From positions 57,429 to 121,428 of the forward strand of contig NZ_UUIS01000056.1 of assembly GCF_900589395.1 (NCBI RefSeq): 64,000 nt of DNA, written 5' to 3'. Shown here piece after piece: positions 58,414 through 64,000 of this stretch (position 1 is its first letter; each line of letters begins with the position of its first letter). The DNA is from Pseudomonas viridiflava. GTDB taxonomy: Bacteria; Pseudomonadota; Gammaproteobacteria; Pseudomonadales; Pseudomonadaceae. The position numbers and the translations under genes are program-made. The notes under the pieces were generated by a model, which did not search any database, had not been told where the DNA came from, and saw nothing but the letters and a program-made list of their open reading frames with translations.

Positions 58414-59748
58414 ATGCACGCATCGATCGGACTGCAGATGGATGAAAAACCCATGGTCAGGTTTCAATGGGGCGTGGTCGCGCTCTGTTTTCTGATCAAT
58501 ATGCTCGATGGCTTCGACGTGCTGGTCATGGCGTTTACCGCCGCCTCCGTGTCGGCCGAGTGGAGCCTGTCCGGCACCCGCCTGGGCTATCTGCTCAGCG
58601 CCGGCCTGGTGGGCATGGCCATCGGCTCGCTGTTTATCGCGCCATGGGCCGATCGTTTCGGGCGTCGCCCGCTGATCCTGCTGTGCGTGGGCGTGGCCGG
58701 CGCTGGCATGGTCGCCTCGTCACAGGCCGGCTCGCCGCTGGTGCTGGGCGCCTGGCGGCTGCTGACCGGGCTGGGCATCGGCGGCATCCTGGCCAGCAGT
58801 TATGTGATCGCCGGCGAGTATGCCAACACGCGCTGGCGCGGCCTGGCCATCAGCCTGCAAAGCACCGCGTATGCGCTGGGCGCGACCGTCGGCGGGCTGA
58901 TCGCCACGCAGATGATTCCGGCGCTGGGCTGGCGCTCGGTGTTCCTGTACGGCGGACTGGTCACGCTGGCGACCCTGCCAGTGCTATGGCTGTGGTTGCC
59001 CGAATCGCTGGCCTTTTTGCTGTCACGTCAGCCGGCCGGGGCGTTGGCGCGGGTCAATCGCCTGTTGCGCGCCGTGAAGCTGGCCAGCATCGAGCACCTG
59101 CCGAGCGTCAACCACAGCGCCGGCCCGTCCTTTCGCACCACCTTTGCCCAGTTGTTCTCGGCGCCGTTGCTGCGCTCGACGCTGCTGATCTGGGCGGCCT
59201 TTTTTCTGGTGATGTTCGGTTTCTACTTCGTCATGAGCTGGACCCCGCGCCTGCTGGTGTCGGCCGGGTTGTCCAACCAGCAGGGCATCACTGGCGGCGT
59301 ATTGCTGAACGTGGGTGGCATCTTCGGCACCGCCCTGGTCGGCCTGTTGGCAGCGCGCTTTCGCCTGTCGCGGGTGTTGATGGCCTACCTGCTGATCAAC
59401 GCCGTACTGGTGGCCGGGTTCGTCAGGTTCGCCGATAACCTGGCTGTGACCTTTGTCCTGGTGATACTGATCGGCATTTTCGTCAATGGCTGCGTCGCCG
59501 GCCTCTACGCCCTGACCCCGACGATCTACGCCACCGGCCAACGGGTCACCGGCCTGGGCTGGGGAATCGGCATCGGCCGGGCGGGTGCGATTGCTTCACC
59601 GCTGGTGGCCGGCCAACTGATCGATGCGCACTGGCAACCGACCGACCTGTATGGGCTGTTCGGCCTGGCCTTTGTGCTCGCCGCACTTATCGTCGGCCTG
59701 CTCAAGGCCCAACCGGTCCAGCCCCTGCGCAGCGCGACCAACCTGTAA
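58414..59748 (+). CDS. MFS aromatic acid:H+ symporter (AAHS family, PcaK/VanK-like)
   Basis: A 444-residue permease with 12 helices. AAHS hallmarks: FLINMLDGFDVLVMAFTAASVSAEW in helix 1 (the DGFD motif required for transport), APWADRFGRRPLILLCV after helix 2 (motif A) and RLLTGLGIGGILASSYVIAGEY in helix 4. It sits between the oxygenase and porin, so it should import their aromatic acid substrate. Preceded by GGAGCCTGACACC. Confidence 0.89.
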   Translation: MHASIGLQMDEKPMVRFQWGVVALCFLINMLDGFDVLVMAFTAASVSAEWSLSGTRLGYLLSAGLVGMAIGSLFIAPWADRFGRRPLILLCVGVAGAGMVASSQAGSPLVLGAWRLLTGLGIGGILASSYVIAGEYANTRWRGLAISLQSTAYALGATVGGLIATQMIPALGWRSVFLYGGLVTLATLPVLWLWLPESLAFLLSRQPAGALARVNRLLRAVKLASIEHLPSVNHSAGPSFRTTFAQLFSAPLLRSTLLIWAAFFLVMFGFYFVMSWTPRLLVSAGLSNQQGITGGVLLNVGGIFGTALVGLLAARFRLSRVLMAYLLINAVLVAGFVRFADNLAVTFVLVILIGIFVNGCVAGLYALTPTIYATGQRVTGLGWGIGIGRAGAIASPLVAGQLIDAHWQPTDLYGLFGLAFVLAALIVGLLKAQPVQPLRSATNL

Positions 59749-59786
59749 ACGGCAGCCGACAACCCCCATAAAAAAGGGCACATGCA

Positions 59787-61064
59787 ATGATCTCTCACTA
59801 TCAAATCGCCAGCCTGTATGGGCTGGGCGTGGCTGCCGCCTGCGCGTCGTGCAGCGCCATGGCAGGTTTTCTGGATGAGTCCAGCGTCAGCGTGAGCGCA
59901 CGCAATTACTACCTGGACCGCGACTTCAAGGGTGACGCCCCCTACCCGGCCGCGCGCGAGTGGGCACAGGGTTTCATTTTCAAGGCGCAATCAGGGTTTA
60001 CCGAAGGCCGTGCCGGTTTTGGCCTCGACCTGACCGGCCTGCTGGGCCTGCGGCTCGACTCATCGGCGCAGCACACCGGCACCCAGCTGCTGCCCTTCGA
60101 CCCGCAGACCCGCCAGGCTCGGGATGAATACTCGGAACTGGGGGCGACCTTCAAGGCCCGCCTCGACCAGACCCGGTTCAGCTACGGCACCCAGTTCCCG
60201 AACCTGCCGGTGATCACGGCCAGCCCGGCACGGCTGTTGCCGCAATCGTTTCGTGGCGCCCAGGTCACCAGCGATGCCATTGAGCGCCTGACCCTGCACG
60301 CCGGGCGTATGGACCGGGTCAACCTGCGAGACTCGACCGATGAGCAACCGATGTCGGTGGCCTCGCCCAACGGCCGTTTCAGGGCCGGTGCGTTGTCTGA
60401 GCGGTTCGACTTCATTGGCGGTGACTACCGAGCCACCGATGCCCTGACCCTGCGCTACTACCATGCCCGCCTGCAGGACATCTACACCCAGGATTTCGTC
60501 GGGGCGTTGCACACCTGGCCCTTGGGGGCGGGCCGTCTGAAGACCGACCTACGCCTGTTCGACAGCCGCGAGAACGGTCGGGCCGAGGCGGGCCCTGTCG
60601 ATAACCTCAATGCCGGGCTCATGCTCAGCTATCAACTGGGTGCGCAGACGCTGGGGCTGGGCTACATGCACCTGAGCGGTGACACGGCCATGCCGTACCT
60701 GGGCGGTGGCGAACCGGCGGTGCTCAGCGACGGCACGCTGAGCGCCGATTTCGTCAACCCCGGAGAACGCACCTGGGTGGCACGCTACGACTACGATTTT
60801 GCAGCCGTTGGCGCGCCCGGCCTCAAGGGCATGCTGCGCTATCTGCGCGGGCATCATATCGACCTGCCCAGGCTGGGCGGCAACAGCCTGGCGGAATCGT
60901 CCAAGGACCTTGAGCTGTCGTACGTGGTGCAAGCCGGTGTTGCCAAGGGGCTGGCATTTCGGGTGCGTCATGCGTTCTATCGCAGCGACTTGAGCGGCGC
61001 TGCAACGTTTCGTAACGACAATGAAACCCGCGTAAACGTGGACTACACCTTCAAACTCTGGTGA
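59787..61064 (+). CDS. OprD-family porin of the Rieske oxygenase operon (VanP-like)
   Basis: A 425-residue outer-membrane porin. Signal peptide to about residue 27; then GFLDESSVSVSARNYYLDRDF, EWAQGFIFKAQSGFTEGRAGFGLDLTGLLGLRLDSS, LLPQSFRGAQVTSDAIERLTL and a terminal strand ETRVNVDYTFKLW with final aromatic residue. OprD family. It is 38 bases after the transporter gene, giving the order reductase, oxygenase, MFS, porin: a complete uptake-plus-attack module for one aromatic acid. Confidence 0.88.
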   Translation: MISHYQIASLYGLGVAAACASCSAMAGFLDESSVSVSARNYYLDRDFKGDAPYPAAREWAQGFIFKAQSGFTEGRAGFGLDLTGLLGLRLDSSAQHTGTQLLPFDPQTRQARDEYSELGATFKARLDQTRFSYGTQFPNLPVITASPARLLPQSFRGAQVTSDAIERLTLHAGRMDRVNLRDSTDEQPMSVASPNGRFRAGALSERFDFIGGDYRATDALTLRYYHARLQDIYTQDFVGALHTWPLGAGRLKTDLRLFDSRENGRAEAGPVDNLNAGLMLSYQLGAQTLGLGYMHLSGDTAMPYLGGGEPAVLSDGTLSADFVNPGERTWVARYDYDFAAVGAPGLKGMLRYLRGHHIDLPRLGGNSLAESSKDLELSYVVQAGVAKGLAFRVRHAFYRSDLSGAATFRNDNETRVNVDYTFKLW

Positions 61065-61184
61065 GTACCCGATAAAGATCCCGTCCAGCGCTTGACCTTA
61101 TAGCCACTCCAGACTTCACAATCGCGCCCGGCACAGCGCCTGAGACGCTTGCCGCGGCGATACTCCCTGAACCTGGATCTTTCT

Positions 61185-61855
61185 ATGCGCATTCTTGTTG
61201 TCGACGACGAGCCCAAGACGGCCGAATACATGCATCAGGGCCTGACCGAAAGCGGCTATGTCGTAGACATCGCCAGCACCGGCATCGATGGCCTGCACAT
61301 GGCCTGCACACAGGATTACGAACTGGTCATCCTGGATGTGAACCTGCCGCTGATGGAGGGCTGGGAGGTGCTGGCGGCGCTGCGCAAGGCGCGCCCGACC
61401 CGGGTGATGATGGTCACCGCACGCGGGCGGCTCGAAGAGCGGGTCAAGGGCCTGGACATGGGCGCCGACGATTACCTGGTCAAGCCGTTCGAGTTTCCCG
61501 AGCTGCTGGCCCGGGTGCGCACATTGCTGCGGCGCAGCGAACAACCGGGCACGCCCGAAGTGCTGAGCATCGCCGACCTGGAGCTGGACCACGGCCGGCA
61601 CCGGGCCTTTCGCGCCGGCAAGCGCATCGACCTGACCACCAAGGAATTTGCCCTGCTGCACCTGCTGATGCGCCACAGCGGCGAGGTGCTGTCGCGCACG
61701 CGCATCATTTCCCAGGTGTGGGACATGAACTTCGACTGCGACACCAACGTGGTCGAAGTCTCAATCCGCCGCCTGCGCGCCAAGATCGACGATCCGTTCG
61801 AGTGCAAGCTGATCCATACCCTGCGCGGCGTCGGCTATGTGCTGGAAGCACGCCC

Positions 61856-61859
<4 letters not shown>
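61185..61859 (+). CDS. czcR: Heavy-metal-responsive OmpR/PhoB-family response regulator
   Basis: A 224-residue regulator. The receiver domain has the acidic pocket VDDEP (D7, D8) and phospho-acceptor D51 in LDVNLP, with Lys in VKPFEFPELLARVRTLL. The winged-helix C-terminus contains IDLTTKEFALLHLLMRHSGEVLSRTRIISQVWDMNFDCDTNVVEVSIRRLRAKID, the form typical of the CzcR/CopR/IrlR heavy-metal group. It overlaps the kinase gene by 4 bases (ATGA). The likely targets are czcCBA (49.5-55.3 kb) or the gene at 63306. Copper versus zinc cannot be decided. Confidence 0.85.
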
Positions 61860-63305
<1,446 letters not shown>

Positions 63306-63328
<23 letters not shown>

Positions 63329-63764
63329 GGCCCTGCGCCCTGTGCTGCTGGTGCTGGCCACCGGCTGGATGACCCAGACCCTGGCCGCGCCGGTCATCGA
63401 TGTGCACCGCGACGCCAACTGTGGCTGCTACAGCAAATGGATCAGCTACCTGGAGCACAACGGCTTTACCGTCAATGACCATGTCGAGACCGACATGGCG
63501 GCGGTCAAGCAGCGCCTGGGCGTGCCGGCCGGCATGGGCTCGTGCCACACCGGCGTGATCAACGGAAAATTCGTCGAAGGCCATGTGCCGGTGCAGCCGA
63601 TCCTCGACCTGAACAAACGCCCGGAACTGATCGGCATCGCCGTGCCGGGCATGCCGGTCGGCTCGCCGGGCATGGAGCATGGCGAGCGCCAGGACGCTTA
63701 TCAGGTGATCGGCGTCGAGGGTGCAGGCGCGCGGGTGGTGGTGGCGGAGTATCCACAGCGTTGA
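63306..63764 (+). CDS. DUF411-family periplasmic metal-binding protein
   Basis: A 152-residue protein with a signal peptide ending near TLAAP (residue 28). The conserved DUF411 motif DANCGCYSKWISYLEHNGFTV supplies two Cys residues, joined by MGSCHTGVING and HVPVQPI, for a probable copper or other metal site. Members lie in metal-resistance loci and are thought to be periplasmic metal carriers. Overlap with the kinase gene makes it part of the same operon, under control of the two-component system. Residue GSPGMEHGERQDAYQV is the usual C-terminal family feature. Confidence 0.87.
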
Positions 63765-64000
63765 GAGAGCGTCCACCGCCTGCCAAGCCCTACCCGCGCA
63801 ACCGGCTCCCCTCTTAATGATCAACACACCCTGAATAAACAGTCGCGCTCACCCCAGGGTCTGTTGCCGTTTCATCACGGCCGCGCCGGCGCCCGTTTTG
63901 CCGCGAGGCAAGGCAGGCGCCGCGAAGTCTGGTCATTCCAAATGAGTGGCGAGTAACGCAGTATCGCGGCAAAACAGGCCCGGCCCTTCGGGTTGCGTGC
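63765..64000. other. Intergenic end of window, no gene seen
   Basis: This stretch contains no supported coding frame. Its right part holds the repeat described at 63892-63978. The sequence beyond the edge is unknown. Confidence 0.5.
63892..63978. repeat. Inverted-repeat element C (87 bp), probably REP/MITE-like
   Basis: CCCGTTTTGCCGCGA at the left is the inverse of TCGCGGCAAAACAGG at the right (14 of 15, 12 contiguous). Inside, on the minus strand, are CTGCGTTACTCGCC, ATTTGGAATGACCAG and CGCCTGCCTTGCC, echoing the layout of elements A and B. It has no coding frame. Confidence 0.6.

Overview
The window looks like the chromosome of a Pseudomonas of the putida/fluorescens type. Reasons: GC-rich codon use that produces long antisense shadow frames, many Pseudomonas-type REP/BIME repeats, three OprD-family porins, RbsAB, the fused QuiC1 protein, NodT-type efflux lipoproteins and the iac auxin-degradation gene order. 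No rRNA, tRNA, CRISPR array, prophage or intact insertion sequence was seen.

Layout. 0-8 kb: ribose ABC transporter end (rbsB, partial rbsA), two small proteins, a LexA-boxed pair (DUF1654 protein plus endonuclease I), methionine aminopeptidase with a ParD-like partner and an XRE regulator, a second LexA-boxed small gene, an imino-acid reductase (dpkA), an orphan FecR and a truncated Fur-like winged-helix protein. 8-15.4 kb: KefC-type K+/H+ antiporter, a tripartite EmrAB-OMF-like efflux operon and a glycosyltransferase. 15.4-19.3 kb: MITE-like element, molybdenum cofactor genes (moeA, moaB, mobA), a lipoprotein and an RluA-like pseudouridine synthase. 19.5-29.2 kb: a quinate/shikimate catabolic block (shikimate dehydrogenase paralogue, TetR, QuiC1, MFS, EamA exporter, OprD porin, AraC). 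29.5-33.8 kb: small proteins, NIPSNAP plus MHS transporter, OprD porin. 34.0-49.1 kb: a complete indole-3-acetic acid (auxin) degradation operon iacHABICDEFG on the minus strand, divergent from an ABC transporter with a fused LivM-LivG protein, a ketopantoate-reductase-like enzyme, a class II aldolase and a MarR (IacR-like) regulator. 49.1-49.4 kb: a methyltransferase remnant. 49.5-55.3 kb: czcCBA heavy-metal efflux. 55.4-61.1 kb: a MarR-controlled VanAB-like Rieske oxygenase operon with its own MFS and OprD porin. 61.2-63.8 kb: heavy-metal two-component system plus a DUF411 protein.

How it works together. From 19 to 61 kb most genes take up plant-derived aromatic or alicyclic acids and convert them: quinate/shikimate toward protocatechuate, auxin toward catechol, and an unidentified (probably methoxylated) aromatic acid. 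Each block has its own porin and/or inner-membrane transporter and its own regulator. This suggests a root- or soil-associated strain. Metal efflux genes flank the last aromatic block. The catechol and protocatechuate ring-cleavage genes are not in this window.
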